From: Chloroflexota bacterium
GTDB taxonomy: Bacteria; Chloroflexota; Limnocylindria; Limnocylindrales; CSP1-4
DNA: 64,000 nucleotides
Assembly: GCA_017853275.1 (NCBI GenBank)
Contig: JAFMJV010000005.1
Span: 1 to 64,000, forward strand
Direction: 5' to 3'
Below, in pieces: positions 1 to 8,020 of the stretch. The position numbers and the translations under genes were made by a program. Below the pieces are notes generated by a model that saw nothing but the letters and a program-made list of their open reading frames with translations, was not told the DNA's origin and ran no database searches. Numbering within the stretch: the first letter of the stretch is position 1; every line of letters starts with the position of its first letter.

Positions 1-2
1 TC

Positions 3-203
3 GTGGAGGCGACGCTCATCGTCCCCGCCCACATGCTCACCGGCGAGATGGTGGAGATGGAGACGCCGGTGGAGGCGCACGGGATCGCGATCTACACGAT
101 CGGGTGCGGCCAGATCCAGGAGAGCTCGGTCCTCCTCGACACCTACGGCCTGCTCGTCGGCCTCGGCCTCCTGCCGGCGCCCCAGATGCCGGCCGCCGGC
201 TGA
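3..203 (+). CDS. C-terminal fragment, possibly SnoaL-like ester cyclase/NTF2-fold protein (5' truncated by window)
   Basis: Open from window start; C-terminus ...GQIQESSVLLDTYGLLVGLGLLP resembles the SnoaL-like C-terminal pattern. Confidence 0.4.
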   Translation: MEATLIVPAHMLTGEMVEMETPVEAHGIAIYTIGCGQIQESSVLLDTYGLLVGLGLLPAPQMPAAG

Positions 204-213
204 TCCTCCTCAC

Positions 214-248
214 TCACGGGGTGAGCCTCCCGGAGGCTCACCCCGTGA
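214..248. terminator. Perfect 17-bp inverted repeat, probable U-less terminator hairpin
   Basis: TCACGGGGTGAGCCTCC-c-GGAGGCTCACCCCGTGA directly after the stop at 203. Confidence 0.6.
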
Positions 249-318
249 CACCCCTCCCCGCCTCGTCCGGACCGGTATCCTCGGCGCTGCCGGAACCCGA
301 TCTGCCCGAGGCTCCCTG

Positions 319-1656
319 ATGCGCCCCGCCCCCCTTCTCCTCGCCGCCGCGCTCGCTGCGGCCCTCCTTCCCTCTGCTGCCGGTGCCGCCGAGCCTGCGC
401 GCCTCGCGATCGAGGAGCTCGGAAGCGAGCGGATCTCCGTGGATGCGGCGATCCCCGGCCCGTCCGCGGGCGACCGGACGGTCTTCCGCGGACCGATCCG
501 GCTGGCGGACGGGACCGGCGGCACGGTGGCCGGTGTGACGACGGTCGTCCGGACCGCGGGCGATCTTGCCCCGGACGGAGTGGCGGTCACCTTCCTTGCC
601 TACGACCTCGGCGGTGGCGACACGATCGTCCTCGCCGGCACCGGCCCGGCTGCCACGGACGGCCTCCCCCCGGTGGGGACGGTCGTCACCCGGGCGGTCC
701 TCGGCGGGACGGGGCGCTTCAGCGGGACGCGCGGGGAGCTCGTCTCCACGGTCGGCGCGGACGGGACCTGGGCGAACGAGCTGACGCTCCACGGGATCGG
801 CGATCCGGTCGTCCGGACCCTGGAGGTCGTGGTCCCGATGGCGAGCGCGCCGGGCGCCCCGCCGCCGACCCCGATCGAGCCGGGCGAGACGGGGACGGAC
901 TGGTTCCCGCTCACGATCGGCGGCGGGCCGGCCGGTCGTGGCGCGGCGACCCTCACGGGCGTCGGCGGCGCGCTCGTCCCGGATGACCCGATGCGCAGCC
1001 TCCTCTGCCTCGTCTCCCTCGTCCTCGGCGATGGCGACCGGCTCTTCCTCGCGGGCTTCACCCCGATGCTCGCGGGCGACCCCGGGGTCCGGCGCCCCAC
1101 GACCCCGCTCGCGATCATCGGCGGGACGGGCCGCTTCGATGGCGCCCGCGGAGAGGACGTGGTCACCTTCCGCCCCGATGGCTCGCTCCACGCCCTCCGG
1201 ATCGTCGGGGTCGGTGCCGGGAGCGCCCCCGCCGGGTCCGCGTGGCCGGGCGAGGGGCTGGAGCTCGCGACCGTGGAGAACGATCCCGCGGAGATCGAGC
1301 TCGGCGGCGGTGCCGGGACCTCGCTCGGGGACCTGTGGACCTGGACGAGCCGGACGGAGATCGTGGGCAAGACCGGCGGGACGAGCGTGGGGCTCCTCAC
1401 GAACGTCGCCCGGGACGCCGATTCCGTCCACCGGCTCGGCCTCGCCTTCTACGAGGACCCGACGGGCACGCTCGTCGTGGCCTCGCTCGATCCCTACCCG
1501 GCACCGGGTGCGCCGCTCACCGTGGGATCCGTCCGGCTGCGCGCGGCGGTCGGCGGGACCGGTGCCTACCGCGGGGCGGCCGGGGCGGTGGAGATCGCGC
1601 GGGCGGGCGACGACCGCTTCGACTACATCTTCACCTTCGTCCGGCCGGGCGCCTGA
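319..1656 (+). CDS. Secreted protein with three tandem AOC-barrel/dirigent-like domains
   Basis: Signal peptide; three GGTGxaxGarG motifs (LGGTGRFSGTRG, IGGTGRFDGARG, VGGTGAYRGAAG). Confidence 0.7.
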   Translation: MRPAPLLLAAALAAALLPSAAGAAEPARLAIEELGSERISVDAAIPGPSAGDRTVFRGPIRLADGTGGTVAGVTTVVRTAGDLAPDGVAVTFLAYDLGGGDTIVLAGTGPAATDGLPPVGTVVTRAVLGGTGRFSGTRGELVSTVGADGTWANELTLHGIGDPVVRTLEVVVPMASAPGAPPPTPIEPGETGTDWFPLTIGGGPAGRGAATLTGVGGALVPDDPMRSLLCLVSLVLGDGDRLFLAGFTPMLAGDPGVRRPTTPLAIIGGTGRFDGARGEDVVTFRPDGSLHALRIVGVGAGSAPAGSAWPGEGLELATVENDPAEIELGGGAGTSLGDLWTWTSRTEIVGKTGGTSVGLLTNVARDADSVHRLGLAFYEDPTGTLVVASLDPYPAPGAPLTVGSVRLRAAVGGTGAYRGAAGAVEIARAGDDRFDYIFTFVRPGA

Positions 1657-1715
1657 CGGGCGGCCGCGGGGCGGTCCGATACGATAGGGTCGCAGTGAGA
1701 GGAGACCCCCCACCC

Positions 1716-2984
1716 GTGCCCAGCAGCGACCTGTCCCGGCGCGCCGTCGTCACCGGCCTCGGCGCCGTCACCCCGATCGGCAACGACCATCCGACCTTCT
1801 GGCGCAACCTCGTCGCCGGCGTCTCGGGCGGTGGCCCGATCACCTCCTTCGATGCGAGCGCGTTCGACGTGCGGATCGCGGCCGAGGTGAAGGGCTTCGA
1901 CCCCACGATCGCCATGGACCGCAAGATGGCGCGCCGGATGAGCCGCTTCATCCACTTCGGGATGGCCGCGGGCAAGGAGGCGGTGGCGGATTCCGGTCTC
2001 GACTTCACGGGCTGGGATCCGGACCGGCGGGATCGGGTCGCCGTGGCGGTGAACACGAGCGGCGGCGGCCAGGAGCAGGTGATCGACGGGACCGCCACGC
2101 TGGCGGCGAAGGGCCCCGGGCAGGTGAGCCCCTTCGCGATCCCCGCCCTGTCGGGCTCGATGGCGGCCTGCCAGCTCTCGATGGAGTACGGGCTGACCGG
2201 TCCGGTGATCACCCAGGTCGCCGCCTGCGCGAGCTCGATCATCGCCTTCCAGGACGCGCTGCGGATGATCCAGCGGGGCGAGGTGGATGTCGTCCTCGCC
2301 GGTGGCTCCGAGGCCCCGCTCCTGCCCGTCGCCTTCGCGGCGCTCGCGAACATGGGCGCGCTCTCCAAGCGGAACGACGACCCGGCGCGCGCCTCGCGCC
2401 CCTTCGACCGGGACCGGGACGGCTTCCTCTTCGGCGAGGGGGCGGGTGTCGTCGTGGTGGAGAGCGCGGAGCACGCGCTCCGGCGTGGCGCCACGATCCA
2501 CTGCGAGGTCATGGGGGCGGCGCTCACCGCGGACGCGTTCCACATCTCCGCCCCCGAGCCCACCGGCCGGGGCGCGACGCGTGCGATGACCCTTGCGATG
2601 CAGGATGCCGGTGTGGCGCCGGACGAGGTCGACTACGTGGTGGCCCACGGGACCTCCACGCCGCTCAACGACATCACGGAGACGCGCGCGATCAAGGCGG
2701 CGCTCGGCGCCCACGCCGGACGCGTCTCGATCTCGTCGCCGAAGTCGATGGTCGGCCACCTCCTCGGCGCGGCGGGCGTGATGAGCGCGCTCACCGCGAT
2801 CGGCGCGATCCGCGAGGGGATCATCCCGCCCACGGCGAATCTGGAGAACCCGGACCTGCCGGAGTGCGACCTGGACTACACCCCGAAGGTCGCGCGGACG
2901 CGCCGGGTGGAGACGGCGATGATCAACGGCTTCGGCTTCGGCGGCCAGAACGCGGTCGCGATCTTCCGGCGCTTCGAGCCCTAG
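1716..2984 (+). CDS. fabF: Beta-ketoacyl-ACP synthase II
   Basis: RRAVVTGLGAVTPIGN, ACASS active-site Cys, AHGTSTPLND, SMVGHLLGAAG; GTG start. Confidence 0.93.
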   Translation: MPSSDLSRRAVVTGLGAVTPIGNDHPTFWRNLVAGVSGGGPITSFDASAFDVRIAAEVKGFDPTIAMDRKMARRMSRFIHFGMAAGKEAVADSGLDFTGWDPDRRDRVAVAVNTSGGGQEQVIDGTATLAAKGPGQVSPFAIPALSGSMAACQLSMEYGLTGPVITQVAACASSIIAFQDALRMIQRGEVDVVLAGGSEAPLLPVAFAALANMGALSKRNDDPARASRPFDRDRDGFLFGEGAGVVVVESAEHALRRGATIHCEVMGAALTADAFHISAPEPTGRGATRAMTLAMQDAGVAPDEVDYVVAHGTSTPLNDITETRAIKAALGAHAGRVSISSPKSMVGHLLGAAGVMSALTAIGAIREGIIPPTANLENPDLPECDLDYTPKVARTRRVETAMINGFGFGGQNAVAIFRRFEP

Positions 2985-3490
2985 GCGAGCGGCGGCTCCA
3001 CGGTCTCGGCGGGGAAGCGGCGCGGGATCGGGCGACCCTCGAAGGCCTCGATCGCGCCGAGCAGGTCCGCCGGGAAGCGCGCCACCCGGCCGGAGACGGG
3101 GTCCACCATCACCTGGGAGGTCGCTCCGTCCGCGATCGTCCGCGCCGGCGCGATCGGCCCGCCCTCCGACACGACCCGGTACTCGAAGCCGAACGAGGAG
3201 CGGGAGATCCAGGCGATCCGCGCCTCCACCACGAGCGGCTCGCCGAAGAAGGCGGGTGCCCGGTAGGCGAGGTGGGCCTCCGCGATGACGAAGGTGTGGC
3301 GGGCCGCGTCCGGGCCGGTCCCGAAGGGATGGCCGGTGATCCGGAGGTAGTAGGCCGCGCGCGCCGCCTCGAGGTAGGCGAGGTAGGTGGCATTGTTCAC
3401 GTGACCCATCGCGTCCGTATCCCCGAAGCGGACCTCGATCGGGTGGCGGAAGCGGAAGATCCCTTCCACGGGGCGGGAGCGGCCGCTCAT
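2981..3490 (-). CDS. Acyl-CoA thioesterase, 4HBT hotdog family
   Basis: VRFGDTDAMGHVNNATYLAYLEAAR motif; ATGA overlap with upstream sedolisin. Confidence 0.88.
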   Translation of the reverse strand: MSGRSRPVEGIFRFRHPIEVRFGDTDAMGHVNNATYLAYLEAARAAYYLRITGHPFGTGPDAARHTFVIAEAHLAYRAPAFFGEPLVVEARIAWISRSSFGFEYRVVSEGGPIAPARTIADGATSQVMVDPVSGRVARFPADLLGAIEAFEGRPIPRRFPAETVEPPLA

Positions 3491-5202
3491 GGCGCCTCCG
3501 GGAGGGCGGCGACGATCGCCGCCGCGAGCGTGGCGAGGTTCGGCGTTCCGAGGCCGGTGGCGTAGTCCCAGCCCTCCCCTGCGGCGTCCAGGAGGTTGCC
3601 GCCGCGCGTCACGTCGTAGAAGGCCTCCGGGGTCTCCCGGGCGATCCGGTAGAGCTCCGGGGGCAGGAAGCCGAGGCGCCCGGGCACGCCGCCGAGCCCC
3701 CGCCCCTCCTCGCGGGCGACCTGCGAGATGAGCGCGGCCATCGCCGCCCAGAGGGGCGCGGCGGCGCTCGTCCCGCCGATCATCTGCCAGCCGGCCTCGC
3801 CGGTCTCCGGGTCCGTGAAGAAGACGTGGTATCCCGTGTCCGGATCCGCGGCCGCGGCCACGTCCGGGCACTGGCGCATCCCGGTGGAGCGCTCGTTCTC
3901 CACGCCGGGCGCGCGCTGCCAGGCCGGACGCGGGTCGACCGGGTTCACCCCGCCGCCCCCACCCGCGGTCACGAGGTAGTCCTGCCAGCCGGTCTCGCGG
4001 AAGCGGGTCCCGTCCTCCCGGGTCTCGAGGAAGGTCCCGCCGACGGAGATCACGTTGTCCGCGCAGGAGGGCCAGGCAGGCGTGGGGCGATGGTCCTCCG
4101 GGTCGAACATGTGGCAGGTGTAGGCGCCGGTATCCCCGGAGGCGACGAAGACGTTGACCCCGAGCGCGGCGGCGGTCGCGAAGAGCGCCTGACCGGCCGC
4201 CACCTCGGCATCGCTGATGTACTCCCCGGGAAGGAAGCACTTGCCGTAGGAGATGGAGATGATCTCCGCCTCCCCGCGACTGACGATCTCGTCCACGGCG
4301 AGCGCCATGCTGAACGTGCTGGGGAACCCGTAGACGATGATCCGGGCGCCGGGTGCAGCGGCCCGCACCACCTGGGTGTCGAGCGTGGCCTCGCCCGCGA
4401 AGTCGTCCGGGGCATCCGCCAGCCCGCCCGCGATCCCGATCCGCTCCGGCGGCGGGGCCTCGATCCCGAAGGTCGCATCGAAGACCGCGAGGTCCTCATC
4501 CGTGTCCACGCCGTACTGGAGGATCGCGACCGTGCTCCCGGTCCCGTCGATGCCGGCCGCCCGGAGCTCCGCGAAGCCGTAGGCGCGTGCAAGGTCGACC
4601 GGCTTCAGGCCACGCCCGGGGAGCGGCGGCGCGTCGTCGGGGTCGATCGCGGCGCGTGGCAGCCGGCGCTCAAGGCCGGTGATCGTGAGGACCCGGTCCG
4701 CGATGGCCACCGGGACGGCGACCTCCGTGGGCGCGGCGAGATGCCTCAGGCCGGTGAGCGGGTCCGAGAGCGCCTCGAGCGGGGTGCCCAGGAAGGCGCT
4801 CACGTGCGCGGCGCTCCCCCTCACGGAAAGGCTCGTCCGCTGGGGGACGCTGCGCACGACCTCGAGGCCGGCCGCAGCGAGCTCGGCGATGAGGGCGGCG
4901 TGCGCGTCCGCCGGAAGGCCGAAGCGCTCCGCGTACGTCTCCGGGGTGAGGTAGGCGCGGTACTCCGGGGCGTCGGGGTCGGCGACCGCCGCGAGGAAGG
5001 CGGTGAGCCCCTCGGGATCGCGGCCGCGGAGGACGAGGCCGATCTCCACCGGCTCGGCGGGATCGACGGGGAGGACGACGGGGTCGGCCGCGGGCGCAAC
5101 GGGCGCGGGGTGCGGATCGGCGGCGGTGGCCGGGAGGACCGTTCCGGCGAGCGCGAGAGAGGCCGCGAGGAGGACGGCGATCGTCGTGCGGTGTCGCTGC
5201 AT
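3487..5202 (-). CDS. Sedolisin (S53) serine-carboxyl peptidase with pro-kumamolisin domain
   Basis: Signal peptide; GEATLDTQ (E/D), SGDTGA, GGTSAAAP (Ser); N-terminal propeptide. Confidence 0.9.
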   Translation of the reverse strand: MQRHRTTIAVLLAASLALAGTVLPATAADPHPAPVAPAADPVVLPVDPAEPVEIGLVLRGRDPEGLTAFLAAVADPDAPEYRAYLTPETYAERFGLPADAHAALIAELAAAGLEVVRSVPQRTSLSVRGSAAHVSAFLGTPLEALSDPLTGLRHLAAPTEVAVPVAIADRVLTITGLERRLPRAAIDPDDAPPLPGRGLKPVDLARAYGFAELRAAGIDGTGSTVAILQYGVDTDEDLAVFDATFGIEAPPPERIGIAGGLADAPDDFAGEATLDTQVVRAAAPGARIIVYGFPSTFSMALAVDEIVSRGEAEIISISYGKCFLPGEYISDAEVAAGQALFATAAALGVNVFVASGDTGAYTCHMFDPEDHRPTPAWPSCADNVISVGGTFLETREDGTRFRETGWQDYLVTAGGGGGVNPVDPRPAWQRAPGVENERSTGMRQCPDVAAAADPDTGYHVFFTDPETGEAGWQMIGGTSAAAPLWAAMAALISQVAREEGRGLGGVPGRLGFLPPELYRIARETPEAFYDVTRGGNLLDAAGEGWDYATGLGTPNLATLAAAIVAALPEAP

Positions 5203-7106
5203 CAGGGGACCTCGTCGCTCGGCCAGGCGAGCGCGTTGTTCAGGCTGTCGCCGAGCTGGAGGCCCGCATCCCGGACCTCGAAGGGGACGATGACGGAGGC
5301 GAGACCGATCGCGGAGCCATCCACGGACCCGACGATCGCGACGGAGACCTCCTGGCCGGGTCCCTGCGGGCTGTCGATCGTCCCGCCGAAGAGCCCGCCG
5401 ATCCCCGGCCGGTGGCCGAGGGTCGGCGTGCCGAGCAGGCGGCGCGCCGGCTCCCGGTCCTTCTCGAACCCGAGGAGGCGTGTGCGGAAGAAGTCGCGGC
5501 GCAGGTCGAAGAGCCCCTGGAGGTCGAGCTCGCCGCGGCGCGCCGTGTCCAGGATCCAGCTGATCACCCCGCCGTAGCCGTCCAGGGCGAGGAAGCCCGC
5601 GTCGTTCGCGGAGACGACCCAGATCTCCGGGTCGTAGGTGACGGCGATCCCGCTCGCGCTCTCCGCGACGGTGGCATAGCCGGGGAAGGGGGGTCCGTCG
5701 ACGGCGTCCGCGGAGGTCGCCAGGCGCGGCAGCGCGATCGCCGCGAGGGGGCAGGGCTGCTCGCGGTCCGGACAGGCCGGGCGGTCCAGGCCCTGCCCGA
5801 TCATCCACGCGACGACGAGCGCCACGATCGTGACGGCGGCCAGGAGGACCCCGAAGGCGATGAGGAGGCGTTGCGCCCCGAGCCGCGCATGAGCGGCCGG
5901 AAGGGGTGCCGCCGTGGCGTCGCCGCGCTCCTTGGGGAGGGCGCGCAGCGCGACCCCGCAGGCGCCGCAGAAGGTGTGCCGGGGCGTCGCCTCGCCGCAG
6001 CTCGCGCAGGCGGCCGGAGGACCCACGGGGATCTCCAGCGATTCCTGGATCAGGCCGGTGTGGATGATCCGGCGCAGCCAGAGGAGGGCGACCGCCGCCA
6101 CGAGGACGAGGAGGACGAGACGGACGACCTGGACCGGCGCCTCCTCGCCACCGATGGCATCGATGACCGGCGTCGCGACGAGGAGCGCGGCCGCGAGGAG
6201 CGCGGCGACCGGCGGGAGGCCGAGGGGGCCGAGCATCCCCTCGTGCGCGTCCGGCCCCCGGAGGCGGAGCCAGAGGACGCCGGCGAGACCACCGACCGCC
6301 GCGGCGGCGATCACCGGGGTGACGACCCCGAGGGAGAGGAGGCGGACGACCCACGAGAGGACCTCGGGGGAGACGGGCCGGAGGCCGGACTGGAAGAGGC
6401 CGGCGGAGGTGACGATCGTCTGGGCCCCCACGAAGGCGACCGCGGCCGTGACGCCGAAGGTCGCGCCGTCCAGGACGTCGTTGAAGCGCCGGTAGCGGAG
6501 GAGGAAGAGGGGTCCGGCGAGCGCGATCAGGCCACCCGCGATGGGCGCGACGATCGTCCGGCCCACCGGGAAGCCGGGCGGCGCAGCCACCCCGAGCGGC
6601 CCGGCCGCCAGGCCCGCCGCCACGCCGACCGGGAAGATCCGGTCGAGCGCGAGGGCGAAGAGCGCACCGGTCAGGGCACCCCACAGGAAGGTGACCGCGA
6701 GAACGCGGAGCGGCTCATCCTCGTAGGTGTCCACGTCCACGAGGTAGAGGATCGTGACGAGCGGGACGAGGACCGCGGCGGCGACCACCGCGACCGGGTG
6801 GAAGCCGAGGGCGGCGAGGAGGATGACGAGCAACGTGCCGCCCACGAGCGCGGCCTGGAAGGTGCGGATCTCCTCGCGCGGCAGGGCCGGGTAGAGGGTG
6901 CTCACAAGGCGGACGGCGCGGGCGCGCTCCTCGGGGGCGGCGGCGAAGGCTTCCCGGACGCGGCCGGAGCGGCCGCGCCGGCGCTCCGGGCCGAGCGGAT
7001 CTCCGCAGCGGATGCACCACGCGAGGGCCGGGACCTCCTGGCCGCACTGGTCGCACGGGACCGCGCCCACCGGGGACGCACCCTCCTGCGCCGGGTCCTC
7101 GCTCAC
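5202..7106 (-). CDS. Multi-TM protein, PrsW-like putative intramembrane protease with two zinc ribbons
   Basis: CDQCG..CIRCG and CASCG..CGACG ribbons; DTYEDEPLRVLAVTFLWGALTGA and RRFNDVLDGATFG; several TM segments; GTG start. Confidence 0.7.
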   Translation of the reverse strand: MSEDPAQEGASPVGAVPCDQCGQEVPALAWCIRCGDPLGPERRRGRSGRVREAFAAAPEERARAVRLVSTLYPALPREEIRTFQAALVGGTLLVILLAALGFHPVAVVAAAVLVPLVTILYLVDVDTYEDEPLRVLAVTFLWGALTGALFALALDRIFPVGVAAGLAAGPLGVAAPPGFPVGRTIVAPIAGGLIALAGPLFLLRYRRFNDVLDGATFGVTAAVAFVGAQTIVTSAGLFQSGLRPVSPEVLSWVVRLLSLGVVTPVIAAAAVGGLAGVLWLRLRGPDAHEGMLGPLGLPPVAALLAAALLVATPVIDAIGGEEAPVQVVRLVLLVLVAAVALLWLRRIIHTGLIQESLEIPVGPPAACASCGEATPRHTFCGACGVALRALPKERGDATAAPLPAAHARLGAQRLLIAFGVLLAAVTIVALVVAWMIGQGLDRPACPDREQPCPLAAIALPRLATSADAVDGPPFPGYATVAESASGIAVTYDPEIWVVSANDAGFLALDGYGGVISWILDTARRGELDLQGLFDLRRDFFRTRLLGFEKDREPARRLLGTPTLGHRPGIGGLFGGTIDSPQGPGQEVSVAIVGSVDGSAIGLASVIVPFEVRDAGLQLGDSLNNALAWPSDEVP

Positions 7107-7225
7107 CGATCTCCCTCGCTCCTCCGCCCGCTCCGCGGCGGGACCGCGACACTTTCGCACGCCGCCCGGCGCGTGTCATCCCCCCGCCCGAGCCGCCGCA
7201 CGAGCGCGCGGCGTACGATGGTGTC

Positions 7226-8020
7226 GTGGATGACCCGGTGCCCTCCCCCCCCGCCGTGCCGGGCCAGGATCCCCATTCCGCCACCGCGATCGAGCGGGGA
7301 CGGGTGAGCGAGACCTGGCGCTTCGGCCAGGACCGCCGCCTCGCGATGGTCCGCGAGATGACCGACCTCAGGGACCGGGCGATCCTCGACGTGGGCTGCG
7401 GGATCGGGACCTATGTCCGGCGCTTCCGCGCCTTCAGCGACGATGTCCACGGCCTCGAGGTGGAGGAGGAGCGGGTCGCGGAGGCGAGCCGGGAGCTGCC
7501 GAACATCGTGTGCGGGGTGGGCGAGGCGCTCCCCTGGCCGGACGACCGCTTCGATCTCGTCTTCTCGAACGAGGTGATCGAGCACGTGGCGGACGATCGT
7601 CGCACGGCGCAGGAGATGGTCCGCGTCACGCGCCCGGGCGGTCTCGTCGTCCTCTTCTGCCCGAACCGCCTCTATCCCTTCGAGACGCACGGCGCGTACT
7701 TCGGGAAGCGCTACGTCTTCGGGAACATCCCCTTCGTCAACTGGCTGCCGGACCCGCTGCGGGTCCGCTTCGCCCCGCACGTGCGTGCCTATACCGGGCG
7801 CGGGATCCGCGCGATCTTCGACGGGACGGGGGCGGAGGTCGTGGAGCACCGCGTGATCTACCCCGGCTTCGACAACCTGACCGCCCGGCATCGGCGCCTG
7901 GGACGGGTCCTGCGCGCCCTCCTCTACGCCGCCGAGCGCACCCCGTTCCAGATCTTCGGCCTCTCCCACTTCCTCGTCCTCCGGAAGCCCGTCGCGGGCG
8001 ATCCGGCGCGCCGGAGCTAG
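7226..8020 (+). CDS. Class I SAM-dependent methyltransferase
   Basis: ILDVGCGIGTYVRRF motif I; FDLVFSNEVIEHV; GTG start. Confidence 0.88.
   Translation: MDDPVPSPPAVPGQDPHSATAIERGRVSETWRFGQDRRLAMVREMTDLRDRAILDVGCGIGTYVRRFRAFSDDVHGLEVEEERVAEASRELPNIVCGVGEALPWPDDRFDLVFSNEVIEHVADDRRTAQEMVRVTRPGGLVVLFCPNRLYPFETHGAYFGKRYVFGNIPFVNWLPDPLRVRFAPHVRAYTGRGIRAIFDGTGAEVVEHRVIYPGFDNLTARHRRLGRVLRALLYAAERTPFQIFGLSHFLVLRKPVAGDPARRS

Noticed and set aside
238-1713. 491-aa minus ORF and other long antisense ORFs (3826-5577, 5412-7307, 17754-19664, 54129-55874)
   Set aside because: No recognisable domains, biased composition, fully overlapping well-supported genes.
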